From NCBI GenBank assembly GCA_020722015.1, contig DYLQ01000012.1, forward strand, positions 3,367 through 36,549: a stretch of DNA of 33,183 nucleotides, given 5' to 3'. The notes under the pieces were generated by a model. That model made no database searches, was not told the DNA's origin, and saw only the letters and a program-made list of their open reading frames with translations. The DNA comes from Thermotoga sp. (GTDB taxonomy: Bacteria; Thermotogota; Thermotogae; Mesoaciditogales; Mesoaciditogaceae). Positions 25,615-32,469 of this stretch are shown here, piece by piece. Position numbers and translations under genes: made by a program. How positions within the stretch are numbered: position 1 is the first letter of the stretch; every line of letters begins with the position of its first letter.

Positions 25615-26841
25615 TCACTTTCGTTTTGTTCTTCTATAGGTATGCCCATTGTGGCAGACGAAAAAATCATTGCCTTGATAGACAATATTTGCACCACAAG
25701 TCGGGCACTTATTTGGTGCTTCGGAACCACGATACAGTTTCGCTTGTTCCGTCTTAGTTTCATTAACTGCATCCTCTATAACTTTTTGTACCAATTCAGG
25801 CTCAAATGGCTTGAAACTGAATTTAGGGTACTTAGGATTAACGAAGTTATAGTCAAGTAGTGTCTTGATTATCTGGCGTTGTACTACATCTTCCGCAAAG
25901 TTTCTTGAAATGAAGGCGAGGAACTTGTAGACTACTTTGAATTGCAAACCGCCTAACGCATACGAACCGAAATTGGTCTGCGATGCGCCAAATAACTGCG
26001 GCAATAGGAACGACCTCGTAATCCTTGTATTGGCATTTTCCATTGCCTTAAGAAACTGGTCTCCACCTTCACGCTTAGATTCTACCAACTCAAAATCAAA
26101 TTCTTCGTTTTTCCTGGTGCGTGGAAGTAATACGGTAGTTATATGATGCAGTCTATTGAGAATTCTGAAAAATTTATTACGCTCTTCAGCAGTAGATGAA
26201 TCAGGTGCGTGTCCTTTGACAATCGGAGAACCAAATCTCTCCAAATGCCGAGACCAGAATTTCCAGATGTTGTCCTTAAACCACCAAGCGGCATAACTGG
26301 CTTTCAAATCGGATTCGCCTGCTTTATTCCCAAAAACCGACATAAATGAATAAATTACGAACTTTTTAAGTTTTACTTTCTTGCGGTTAATCCATAACTC
26401 GGTCAAATTGCCGTATTTATCATACTTAAATTCTACATTCCAGGGGAATTTGAACTTTATGTCTTTCAGAAATATCTTTGACTGGGTTTTGTCCTTTTTC
26501 CAAATCAGTTCTGCACAGGAGAAACCATAGTCAAATGCGGAGAGGAATTCCAGCAGTATACTGGAAAATGATTTTTCAAGATTGGCAAAATTTGCTTCAA
26601 CGAATTCCTTTTCTTCTCTGCCGCCAGGCGCTTCCTCCAATTGCCAACCTGCGGAAAGTATTAAGAGTTTCTTAATGAGTAGACAAAACTTTATCTGCTC
26701 ATCATACCGCATATCATTGTAAATCTGGTATCCTTTGCGCTGAACTATTTTATCAAATTCTTCAAATTGATAACTGTCTAGTTCCGCAGATTCGCCTAAC
26801 CCAGGCCATGTTTTCGTTATTTCTTCAGACTTTTTGAACAT
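25615..26841 (-). CDS. Portal protein (Mu-like DUF935 type) with C-terminal zinc ribbon
   Basis: 408 residues. The pattern MRYDEQIKFCLLIKKLLILS, then FLSAFDYGFSCAELIWKKD, YAAWWFKDNIWKFWSRHLER, FGSPIVKGHAP, and ALGGLQFKVVYKFLAFISRNF fits DUF935-type portals; the gene is directly downstream of the large terminase. The portal forms the dodecameric DNA gate. Oddly, the last 30 residues form a zinc-ribbon-like knuckle (C379-x2-C382, then C396 and H400) with a basic tail, not usual for portals. The stop is 29 nt before the next start. Confidence 0.87.
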   Translation of the reverse strand: MFKKSEEITKTWPGLGESAELDSYQFEEFDKIVQRKGYQIYNDMRYDEQIKFCLLIKKLLILSAGWQLEEAPGGREEKEFVEANFANLEKSFSSILLEFLSAFDYGFSCAELIWKKDKTQSKIFLKDIKFKFPWNVEFKYDKYGNLTELWINRKKVKLKKFVIYSFMSVFGNKAGESDLKASYAAWWFKDNIWKFWSRHLERFGSPIVKGHAPDSSTAEERNKFFRILNRLHHITTVLLPRTRKNEEFDFELVESKREGGDQFLKAMENANTRITRSFLLPQLFGASQTNFGSYALGGLQFKVVYKFLAFISRNFAEDVVQRQIIKTLLDYNFVNPKYPKFSFKPFEPELVQKVIEDAVNETKTEQAKLYRGSEAPNKCPTCGANIVYQGNDFFVCHNGHTYRRTKRK

Positions 26842-26843
26842 AT

Positions 26844-28214
26844 CTATTCTCCTCCCAGCAAGTATTCACCTGGCGAGCCCAAAAGACTGTCAATGTTTTC
26901 AGGTTCGCCATAGAAATCTTGTATTTCTTTTTCAGCAACTAGCATCTCTTGGGCTTTGTGTGCCTCAGGTTTACCAGCACGTTCACTCCAACCGTAAATA
27001 GAAAGTCCAACTGAAATGATTGTGTCATCGTGATATTTGGGTTTGTAGATATACCCACGAGTGCCTAATGTTACATCTAAATCTCCAAGTTCTTCCAGTA
27101 GTGTTTTATTGTTTAATAACCCAAAACCTCTATTGATTGCAAGTGCAAGTCCGTTGATTACACTATTCCGTATCTGACTATTATACATCCGAACTGGTAA
27201 AAGAAAGTTATGGCTCTCAACCATCTCACTGAATTTTTCTCCAATCCCACTTATGTCTATATAGGTGTTGGGAAAATTATACTGCTTTAATCCATTCATT
27301 AAACGCTGCTCAACTAGCTCTTTCTTGAAATAGCGAGGAGGAAATATATCCATATATACCAATTGCCAATCTGTTAAATCACTAATAGAGAGAACTGAGC
27401 GGTCATTTATCATCCCTATATCAAATCCAGCTTGGTAGAGATGGTCTTTTTGGTATGCAATTTGAGATACCTTTAGAACATTGCTACTGAAATCACCAAA
27501 TATAGAGGAATCGTCTTTTGGTAAAAGTCCATCTATGAAAGCCGCTCTTAAATGTGTGGGACATTCGTTAACATATTTCTCTATCTCCTGTTTTGAGAGA
27601 TAGATGTTATCATACAAGCCCCAGTGCTTGTAAAATACCGAATCTATCTTGGCAAGCGATACTACCCAGTTTGAAGTCTTTAAAGGCGGTACAGTGTTTA
27701 TGAGTATCCTTCCACCACTATCCAATACTCTTGGTCGTATATGCTTATCGTAAAAATCAGCAGGATAACTTGCCGCATCTTCCAGTATTATCAAATCCAC
27801 TGGCTCTGCTACAAATCCACTGGGATATGTCACCGATTTGCCTTTGATAGAACTGCCTATCCTGCTCTCCATTGAGTGGTCTTTCTTGTGTACTCCTAAT
27901 CTGTTGTTCACAAGAAATGGTAGTTTTTCATTGCATATATCAAGTAGCCCCTTTACACTGCCTTTCCCAAATATGAACCTGTCCGTGTTATCATACTTCT
28001 GACCTACTACCCAGATGTTCGTCTTCTTGCGCATAAATATATTTAATGCTTCCATCAGGAAACTGGTGGATTTGCTGGAACGACTGGGTGCAGTCACTAG
28101 TATAACTTGTGCATTGGAATTGTGTATCTCTACCGCTTGCGGTATGGGTTTGTAACCTACTTGCTTGAAAAGATTTCGCTTCTCAGGATTGACTATCTGG
28201 TCTAATATCCCCAT
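26844..28214 (-). CDS. Terminase large subunit
   Basis: 456 residues. ATPase: Walker A-like APSRSSKST (42-50, K48), Walker B LIILED (141-146, E145), and an INTVPP segment. Nuclease (RNase H-like): D265 (GFDIG), D320 (YIDISGIG) and D396/D397 (YHDDTI). The protein packages phage DNA and cuts the concatemer. The start lies inside the small terminase gene, overlapping it by 32 nt; the Shine-Dalgarno is weak, which suggests translational coupling. Confidence 0.93.
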   Translation of the reverse strand: MGILDQIVNPEKRNLFKQVGYKPIPQAVEIHNSNAQVILVTAPSRSSKSTSFLMEALNIFMRKKTNIWVVGQKYDNTDRFIFGKGSVKGLLDICNEKLPFLVNNRLGVHKKDHSMESRIGSSIKGKSVTYPSGFVAEPVDLIILEDAASYPADFYDKHIRPRVLDSGGRILINTVPPLKTSNWVVSLAKIDSVFYKHWGLYDNIYLSKQEIEKYVNECPTHLRAAFIDGLLPKDDSSIFGDFSSNVLKVSQIAYQKDHLYQAGFDIGMINDRSVLSISDLTDWQLVYMDIFPPRYFKKELVEQRLMNGLKQYNFPNTYIDISGIGEKFSEMVESHNFLLPVRMYNSQIRNSVINGLALAINRGFGLLNNKTLLEELGDLDVTLGTRGYIYKPKYHDDTIISVGLSIYGWSERAGKPEAHKAQEMLVAEKEIQDFYGEPENIDSLLGSPGEYLLGGE

Positions 28215-28689
28215 CGCTATCTTTCGTCTCTACTCCTTCTTTTTCATTCGCTTCAAATTTCTTCCCCTTGAATATCGCCTCTATCTGCTTCTCTATGTCA
28301 CCTGAAACTAGCCCACCATCTATCTTGCTCTTCAGTTCTATCGCCTTCAGTAACTCCGTTACACTTACTTTTTCATTCACGCCCAGTTGGTGGAAGCCTA
28401 CCAGTATTATGGATTGTAACACTACATTGGAGTCTATAAATAGGTTGCCATACCTGCTCCGTATCCATTCCCTGAAATCACCACCTATCTTCTCCGCCAT
28501 CGCCTGCGGGTCGCCTACCGTCTTTCTATACCTCTCCAAATACTTCAAACCTGGTCGCCTTAACCCCACCTCTTTGAACTTTTTCTGTATCTCGCCATCA
28601 GTCAATCCCTCTTGTATCAAGTCCAATAGCGTCTTACCCGTCACTCTATAGTAACTCTCTGCATAATCTCTATACACGAATTTTCTCAT
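28183..28689 (-). CDS. Terminase small subunit (leaderless mRNA predicted)
   Basis: 168 residues from the ATG at 28689 (MRKFVYRDYAESYYRVTG). Position directly upstream of the large terminase, a helical TLLDLIQEGLTDGEIQKKFK helix-turn-helix-like N-terminus, and a central oligomerisation-like helix (TELLKAIELKSKIDGGL) fit a DNA-recognition subunit. The in-frame TTG at 28725 is rejected as start because it is the -35 box of the promoter. The ATG is only 7 nt from the -10 box, so the transcript would begin at or near the ATG and have no Shine-Dalgarno. Confidence 0.8.
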   Translation of the reverse strand: MRKFVYRDYAESYYRVTGKTLLDLIQEGLTDGEIQKKFKEVGLRRPGLKYLERYRKTVGDPQAMAEKIGGDFREWIRSRYGNLFIDSNVVLQSIILVGFHQLGVNEKVSVTELLKAIELKSKIDGGLVSGDIEKQIEAIFKGKKFEANEKEGVETKDSDGDIRPDSQS

Positions 28690-28725
28690 AGACTGAATTA
28701 TACCACTCCATACTCCATCTGTCAA
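28690..28725 (-). promoter_or_regulatory. Perfect sigma-70 consensus promoter for the late operon
   Basis: TTGACA (28725-28720), a 17-nt spacer, then TATAAT (28702-28697). Both hexamers match consensus exactly and the spacing is optimal, so it should be very strong. The transcription start would be about 28690-28689, the A of the ATG. It would drive a 28-kb leftward operon. Such strength in a late operon suggests control by an overlapping repressor or by termination; no obvious operator overlaps it. Confidence 0.85.
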
Positions 28726-28768
28726 GAGTTCCAGTATTTTTTTTACGAGAGAGGAGACTACGCCTTAT

Positions 28769-28788
28769 TAGACCTTTTCCTAAGTCTA
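28769..28788. promoter_or_regulatory. Inverted repeat TAGAC-N10-GTCTA, possible operator
   Basis: A perfect 5-bp inverted repeat with a 10-nt spacer. Its right arm overlaps the TATAAT at 28787-28792, so a bound protein would block that candidate plus-strand promoter. The short arms make this weak evidence. Confidence 0.35.
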
Positions 28789-28812
28789 TAATTATCAAGC
28801 ATTTACGACGCA

Positions 28813-28825
28813 TTGTTATTAACAA
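28813..28825. promoter_or_regulatory. Palindrome TTGTTA-T-TAACAA, possible operator
   Basis: A perfect 6-bp arm palindrome with one central base, size and form typical of dimeric repressor sites. It lies between the candidate plus promoter and the first rightward gene. Confidence 0.4.
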
Positions 28826-28860
28826 GATATTTTTCAATAGATAGAAAAAAAGAAAAAAGA

Positions 28861-28886
28861 TACTCTGAATAACAACAATCAGAGTA
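28861..28886 (+). other. 5' UTR hairpin next to a Shine-Dalgarno site
   Basis: TACTCTGA (28861-28868), a 10-nt loop, TCAGAGTA (28879-28886): a perfect 8-bp stem. It ends directly before AAGGGAG, the ribosome site of the 74-aa gene. It could stabilise the mRNA 5' end or act as a translational operator. Confidence 0.55.
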
Positions 28887-28898
28887 AAGGGAGATAAG

Positions 28899-29123
28899 AT
28901 GGAAAAAATAGAATTGAAGGATTTGAGGGATGAGGTAGAAGCAGAGGAAGAAAAGGCTAGGCGTCATTACATTTGTTTTGAGGGCTCGGACTGGGAAGCG
29001 GTAACCAAGGCATTTGAGTCCTCGTCACCGAAGACGCTGGCGGTACAGATACTGAAACTGGCAAAAGGCACGCTGAGTGGCACGATGGCGGTGGTAAAGA
29101 CCAAGCCAGAGCAACAGCGGTAA
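28899..29123 (+). CDS. Early small hypothetical protein, 74 aa
   Basis: First rightward gene, with AAAGGGAG upstream and a 5' hairpin. An acidic N-terminal helix (ELKDLRDEVEAEEEKARRHY) precedes WEAVTKAFESSSP, and a C-terminal LAVQILKLAKGTLSGTMAVV. Soluble, no known motif. A strong terminator follows, so it is probably its own transcription unit, as often seen for regulatory proteins. Function unknown. Confidence 0.7.
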   Translation: MEKIELKDLRDEVEAEEEKARRHYICFEGSDWEAVTKAFESSSPKTLAVQILKLAKGTLSGTMAVVKTKPEQQR

Positions 29124-29129
29124 AGAAAC

Positions 29130-29162
29130 GGGGAGCCGAAGAAGGCTCCCCATCTTTTTTTT
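29130..29162 (+). terminator. Rho-independent terminator
   Basis: Perfect 8-bp GC-rich stem GGGGAGCC-GAAGAA-GGCTCCCC (29130-29151) followed after ATC by eight T (29155-29162). Works only for plus-strand transcription; there is no T run in the other orientation. It lies 6 nt after the 74-aa gene stop. Confidence 0.92.
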
Positions 29163-29221
29163 GCGCAGTTTTGAAAATTTTTTTGACTACCATGCACACA
29201 ACGACAGCACTTACATTAAAG

Positions 29222-29241
29222 GGCTTAGTAAAGGCTAAGCC
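29222..29241 (+). other. Second 5' UTR hairpin next to a Shine-Dalgarno site
   Basis: GGCTTAG (29222-29228), loop TAAAGG, CTAAGCC (29235-29241): a perfect 7-bp stem ending 3 nt before AGGGAGG of the 72-aa gene. Same placement as the hairpin of the preceding gene. A TTGACT at 29183 upstream lacks a -10 box at proper distance, so the promoter of this gene is not clear. Confidence 0.5.
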
Positions 29242-29256
29242 TAAGGGAGGGCGAAA

Positions 29257-29475
29257 ATGGTGAATGAATTGAAGGTTGAAAACCTTTTGGGCGTGCGTGA
29301 AGAGGACTTAAGGCTCGCACTTGCTCAAGCAGGACCTCACTGCAAAGTTTCTGAGTTCAAGGTAGATGACCAGGAGTTCTTAGTCGTTGAGCCAGGCACT
29401 TCCCTCAAAGTGCAAAGGAAGTGCGGGTATGTTAAAACAGTACTGCCAAAAATGAGTTACCGAGTTCTATTTTAA
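29257..29475 (+). CDS. Small hypothetical protein, 72 aa
   Basis: AGGGAGG is 6 nt upstream of the ATG. Sequence: VENLLGVREEDLRLALAQAG, then CKVSEFKVDDQEFLVVEPG, and KCGYVKTVLPKMSYRVLF. The 3' part looks beta-rich. No domain recognised. It lies alone between a terminator and the G-rich element, so it is probably separately expressed. Confidence 0.7.
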   Translation: MVNELKVENLLGVREEDLRLALAQAGPHCKVSEFKVDDQEFLVVEPGTSLKVQRKCGYVKTVLPKMSYRVLF

Positions 29476-29482
29476 AGCACTT

Positions 29483-29544
29483 GGGGAGGGGAAGAGGGGC
29501 TCTGGGGTAATAGGGTGGGGTCTTCCTCTTCCTCATCCGTTTTT
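29483..29544 (+). other. G-quadruplex motif with competing hairpin and T run
   Basis: GGGG tracts at 29483, 29488, 29496 and 29504, with loops of 1, 4 and 4 nt; GGG and GGGG follow at 29513 and 29517. This meets the usual G4 rule on the plus strand. The same sequence also offers a GGAAGAGG (29490-29497) / CCTCTTCC (29525-29532) stem of 8 bp, followed by T5 at 29540-29544. The two structures exclude each other. Lies 7 nt after the 72-aa gene stop. Confidence 0.7.
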
Positions 29545-29602
29545 AATGGTTATTTTAGACCAGTTATATAAATCTAATCGTTTAAAAGTTCGTTTTTAAT
29601 TC

Positions 29603-29619
29603 TTCTTTTAAGAAAAGAA
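29603..29619. repeat. Inverted repeat TTCTTTT-AAG-AAAAGAA
   Basis: Perfect 7-bp arms with a 3-nt centre. It lies at the left edge of the iteron region and could be a protein-binding site. Confidence 0.4.
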
Positions 29620-29622
29620 TTT

Positions 29623-29818
29623 CATGTACATGTACTAGAATATATACTAGAATATATATTTATATATATATACTAGAATATATACTAGATTAAATACTAG
29701 AATATATACTAGAATATATATATAAATACATGTATTTAATGTACATGAATGTACATGAATGTACATGTATTTACTAGAATATATTCTAGATATATATTTA
29801 ATATATTCTAGATATAAA
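29623..29818. repeat. AT-rich iteron array (CTAG 12-mers and GTACATG 10-mers), possible origin
   Basis: About 195 bp, nearly pure A+T with two repeat types. (1) TACTAGAATATA-like units; CTAG occurs nine times (29635, 29647, 29673, 29685, 29697, 29709, 29774, 29786, 29808) and five of the gaps are exactly 12 bp. (2) Three tandem AATGTACATG units (29738-29767), plus CATGTACATGTAC (29623-29635) and the palindrome AAATACATGTATTT (29724-29737). No ORF fits. AT-rich iterons suggest a replication origin, a partition site or multi-operator control. The protein that binds them is not known. Confidence 0.65.
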
Positions 29819-29861
29819 AGGGGGTGTACGAGGGGGGAAAATGAAGGGAGGTGAAGATAGA

Positions 29862-29999
29862 ATGAAAAAAAGACAACAGATAAAGATAAGTGGAGTGGAT
29901 GCTCTGGCATTGACTATAATGGGTTACAAGGTTAAGCGATGCAAAAGGTATTTCACGGTATCAACAAGAACTTTATTAAAGGCTTTGGCGGGAAAATAA
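29862..29999 (+). CDS. Small basic protein, 45 aa
   Basis: A 46-codon frame beginning MKKRQQIKISGVDALAL and ending LLKALAGK, with GGGAGGTG 8 nt upstream, as good as any ribosome site here. An ATG 7 codons earlier in frame (29841) lies before the Shine-Dalgarno and is not preferred. Strongly basic (many K/R), so DNA or RNA binding is possible. It lies directly after the iteron array, in the position of an origin- or operator-binding protein, but no motif proves it. Confidence 0.6.
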   Translation: MKKRQQIKISGVDALALTIMGYKVKRCKRYFTVSTRTLLKALAGK

Positions 30000-30023
30000 A
30001 TAACGCCAGGCGAGGAGGACGTG

Positions 30024-30587
30024 ATGGAAGAATTAGCAACTAAGCGCCAACTCTATGCGTTATGGCTCATAACGCACCAGGACTGGCGAGGTAAAGGACT
30101 GACTAAGCAACAGGCTTCCGATATGATAAGGGAAGCGTCCCGTAAATCCATAAGGAAAGCGGAAGCCGAGTCCGATGTAAAGCAAATCATTAGCGAGGCA
30201 ATTGAAGCAGGCTTAAAAGCCGCAAGAGACGCAAGACCTAAGCCAATGGTAGTCGTCACCCACCAGAACATGGCGGATGACTCGTCTCCCATTGAGCGGG
30301 CGGAATTTGTATCAGAGGGACCTTGCGGATTCGCAAGTGTTCACATCTCATATTCTACGCCCGAAAACAGGCGTTTCATCAACGCAGGGAAAAAGTTGGG
30401 GTTAATCGCTGGACGTGATGGTAAACCTGAGAATGCGGTTTTCCATAAAGCGGATCGTGGGTTTATGCACTGGGTCTCCGCAGGCGGTCAATCCCTTGCG
30501 AGAAAGGAGGCATACGCAGATGCCTTCGCAAAGGTTCTAGTAGATAAAGCGAGATTGAAGGTTACAGTAAGAAGCAGATTAGATTAA
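30024..30587 (+). CDS. Accessory protein, 187 aa, with 'ATxRQ...LTxxQAS' N-terminus
   Basis: Begins at the ATG at 30024, 5 nt after GGAGG; a GTG one codon earlier is too close. The N-terminal ATKRQLYALWLIT and GLTKQQASDMIREAS pattern resembles a short helical domain seen at the start of many phage and bacterial accessory proteins (ATxxQ...LTxxEAS). The middle is charged helix (KAEAESDVKQIISEAIEAGL). The second half (GPCGFASVHISYSTPE, then HKADRGFMHWVSAGGQ) is a separate small alpha/beta domain. Function unknown. Confidence 0.65.
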   Translation: MEELATKRQLYALWLITHQDWRGKGLTKQQASDMIREASRKSIRKAEAESDVKQIISEAIEAGLKAARDARPKPMVVVTHQNMADDSSPIERAEFVSEGPCGFASVHISYSTPENRRFINAGKKLGLIAGRDGKPENAVFHKADRGFMHWVSAGGQSLARKEAYADAFAKVLVDKARLKVTVRSRLD

Positions 30588-30602
30588 ATAGGAGGAACTA
30601 AG

Positions 30603-31052
30603 ATGAAAACGGAAGAGTGGATAAATGATAACAGGATGAGGTTTGACAGCGGGTTCAAAGAGTTTGACCGCCAGACCCGTATAATAAGCACGGGCAATTT
30701 GGTGGCGGGAACTCAGATTAGTTCGTATATTAGGGCGTACAACGATGTTAAAACTTCTGTTGGCACAACAGTCCCGAAGGGTGAGTTGCAGGATTTTGAC
30801 TTGAATGGGTTTAGGAATCTTCCCTATTATGTGAGGGAATATATTAAAAAAATGGGTCGGTTCATCCCTGACCAGAAGTTTATCCTTTACGAGTTTTATC
30901 ATCACTTAGGAAAAAAAGGAAGCAAAAGGACAATAACAGACGGTTGGGTCCTAACCGATAAAGAGTACAAACTCATTACTTACTGGATTACGGGTCCCAC
31001 GTGGAAATCAAGATTGGCGGTTGAAGAAGCGATAAAATACATAACCGAATGA
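30603..31052 (+). CDS. Hypothetical early protein, 149 aa
   Basis: AGGAGG upstream. Sequence EEWINDNRMRFDSGFKEFDR, LQDFDLNGFRNLPYYVREYI, DQKFILYEFYHHLGKKGSKR, TDKEYKLITYWITGPTWKSR; rich in aromatic and charged residues, mixed alpha/beta. No family recognised. Tight spacing to both neighbours shows it is part of the rightward operon. Confidence 0.65.
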   Translation: MKTEEWINDNRMRFDSGFKEFDRQTRIISTGNLVAGTQISSYIRAYNDVKTSVGTTVPKGELQDFDLNGFRNLPYYVREYIKKMGRFIPDQKFILYEFYHHLGKKGSKRTITDGWVLTDKEYKLITYWITGPTWKSRLAVEEAIKYITE

Positions 31053-31064
31053 AAGGAGTGTAAA

Positions 31065-31262
31065 ATGGATAAGACAAAAGAGACTCAGAACTGGATGCGA
31101 CGAACTCTGATTATACGAGAAGCGATGTTAAATACTTCAAACGAGATTCTTACTTTTGATGAAGCGGTTGCAAGGGCTAAGCAGTGTTCTAAAGAGTATC
31201 TCATCATAGAACTAGCGCTGAGCCCTGAAGGTATTTGGGTAGCAAGATATATGGAATCGTAA
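31065..31262 (+). CDS. Hypothetical early protein, 65 aa
   Basis: AAAGGAGTG upstream. Helical N-terminus (NWMRRTLIIREAMLNTS), then LTFDEAVARAKQCSKEY and a short strand LIIELALSPEGIWVARYME. No motif recognised; soluble. Confidence 0.65.
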   Translation: MDKTKETQNWMRRTLIIREAMLNTSNEILTFDEAVARAKQCSKEYLIIELALSPEGIWVARYMES

Positions 31263-31306
31263 GAAACGAATACGCTCAGAAAAAAGCGAAAGAGGAGGTG
31301 AGAGTA

Positions 31307-31702
31307 ATGAAGCGCATAAATCAAGCGCAGGAACTCCAGTTTAAATTGATGGAACTTTCAAGTTTCAACAATTTTGACGGGACGGCGGTTTCAAAAGATT
31401 TAAAGAAACACGGCGACTTATGGATAAGTTGCGTTTGGGGAAGATTTAAGTATTTTGAATTGATTCCCCTGCGTGATTTGCGTGATGGCATCTACAATGC
31501 GGACACCCTGTATATTTACACCACGCAAGACAAAGTCCAGAAAATACAGGAGTTAGCGAAGCGCTGGAACGCCGATGAATTCGGAGTCGTCACCAGTACT
31601 GGTTCCAGAGGTGCAGTGGATTTTAAGCCCAACGAGACTTGGGCGATTTTTGGAGCAACACTAGAAAACGACAGATGCCTTATAAGGATTTGGTGGGATT
31701 AA
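31307..31702 (+). CDS. Hypothetical early protein, 131 aa
   Basis: The ATG at 31307 is chosen because GAGGAGGTGA lies just upstream; the frame is open to 31235 and overlaps the preceding gene, which is unlikely to be used. Mixed alpha/beta: LQFKLMELSSFNNFDGTAVS, WISCVWGRFKYFELIPLRDL, TLYIYTTQDKVQKIQELAKR, DRCLIRIWWD. Function unknown. Confidence 0.65.
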   Translation: MKRINQAQELQFKLMELSSFNNFDGTAVSKDLKKHGDLWISCVWGRFKYFELIPLRDLRDGIYNADTLYIYTTQDKVQKIQELAKRWNADEFGVVTSTGSRGAVDFKPNETWAIFGATLENDRCLIRIWWD

Positions 31703-31729
31703 TTTCAGTAAAAAAGGAGGAATGAAAAA

Positions 31730-32080
31730 ATGAAAAACAGATGCGAGGAGCGGATTGACGAGTGTTTGAAAGGCAGAATTAAAGACTTTACGCTTGCGCT
31801 ACAAGGAAAGTATAGCGAAGCGTATGGAGATGAAACTGCCGTATTTGAGGATTTTATAGATTTCATCAACTCTTATTCTCTACAGTTTGATGATGACCCT
31901 GTCTACCGAGCCAAGCGGCTATTGCTAAGCACGGGGGGACCAGAAGACTATTTCTTGTTTTTTGAAAGGAACGACACAATCGTGTACTGCTACAAAGATT
32001 GGTTTGATAGTGCTGAGAGAACTTTAAGTGGAGTTGATTATGTCATAATGCGACAGGTGAGAGACCGCCTGGATTTTTGA
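31730..32080 (+). CDS. Phage accessory protein with STGGPxDYF...WFDxAxRxLSG motif
   Basis: 116 residues. N-terminal helices, then the motif LLLSTGGPEDYFLFF, IVYCYKDWFDSAERTLSG and a final IMRQVRDRLDF. This motif recurs in small proteins of many mobile elements and uncultured phages, without known function to my knowledge. GGAGG lies 9 nt before the ATG; another ATG at 31722 gives only three codons. Confidence 0.7.
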   Translation: MKNRCEERIDECLKGRIKDFTLALQGKYSEAYGDETAVFEDFIDFINSYSLQFDDDPVYRAKRLLLSTGGPEDYFLFFERNDTIVYCYKDWFDSAERTLSGVDYVIMRQVRDRLDF

Positions 32081-32098
32081 AAAAGGGGGTGAGACAAA

Positions 32099-32452
32099 AT
32101 GTACGGAAAGGAACGAATAACGAATAGGTCGCTCATTAGAGAGTTGTTGCCCGTCCTTGAACAGGCTATTGCTCGTAAAGACGAGGTGAAGTTAGACCAC
32201 AAAAGTTATTACGGGCATCCTTGTAGTGTAACTTATATTAACGGGCTTCGCATTGATTATACAGACTACGAAGGAACTCTCTATGTAGAAGTAACTAAAA
32301 CTCTGCACGGGAAGTATGACCACGCAACACTCGCTTGGCATTCAGCAAAACCAGACTTCTATGGGTACAGCAAAGAGTACACTGGGATGGGCAATGGTTA
32401 TTACGCTGATGTAAGTAAAGAGGGCGAGATTATCAGAGGCGAATGGGATTAA
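32099..32452 (+). CDS. Hypothetical early protein, 117 aa
   Basis: GGGGGTGA upstream. A helical N-terminus (LIRELLPVLEQAIARKDEVK) and a beta-rich Tyr/Gly/His-rich second half (SYYGHPCSVTYINGLRIDYT, YGYSKEYTGMGNGYYADVSK). No domain recognised. Confidence 0.65.
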   Translation: MYGKERITNRSLIRELLPVLEQAIARKDEVKLDHKSYYGHPCSVTYINGLRIDYTDYEGTLYVEVTKTLHGKYDHATLAWHSAKPDFYGYSKEYTGMGNGYYADVSKEGEIIRGEWD

Positions 32453-32469
32453 AAAAGGGAGGTGAAGCG

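Larger units (their letters stand above)
28690..28898. promoter_or_regulatory. Divergent control region between late and early genes
   Basis: Holds no gene. From left to right: the consensus late promoter (minus strand); a TAGAC-N10-GTCTA inverted repeat (28769-28788) overlapping a plus-strand TATAAT (28787-28792) that has only a weak -35 (TTATTA, 28765-28770, 16-nt spacer); the palindrome TTGTTA-T-TAACAA (28813-28825); and an 8-bp hairpin at 28861-28886. This arrangement fits a lysis-lysogeny or early/late switch, but no repressor gene is in the window. Confidence 0.55.

Noticed and set aside
25569-25772. 67-aa leftward ORF at the portal end.
   Set aside because: Out-of-frame shadow of the portal 3' end; the zinc ribbon shows which frame is real.
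28690-28725. TTG start of the small terminase at 28725 with 12 extra residues.
   Set aside because: It lies on the -35 box of the consensus promoter, so the transcript would not include it.
29183-29217. Promoter TTGACT ... TACATT before the 72-aa gene.
   Set aside because: The boxes are 23 nt apart, too far for sigma-70; no better -10 box was seen.
29623-29818. CRISPR array.
   Set aside because: Units are 10-12 bp without unique spacers, so it is an iteron-like region.
29647-29910. 87-aa leftward ORF across the AT repeat (many Tyr-Ile).
   Set aside because: It is a low-complexity translation of the CTAG/GTACATG repeats with no ribosome site.
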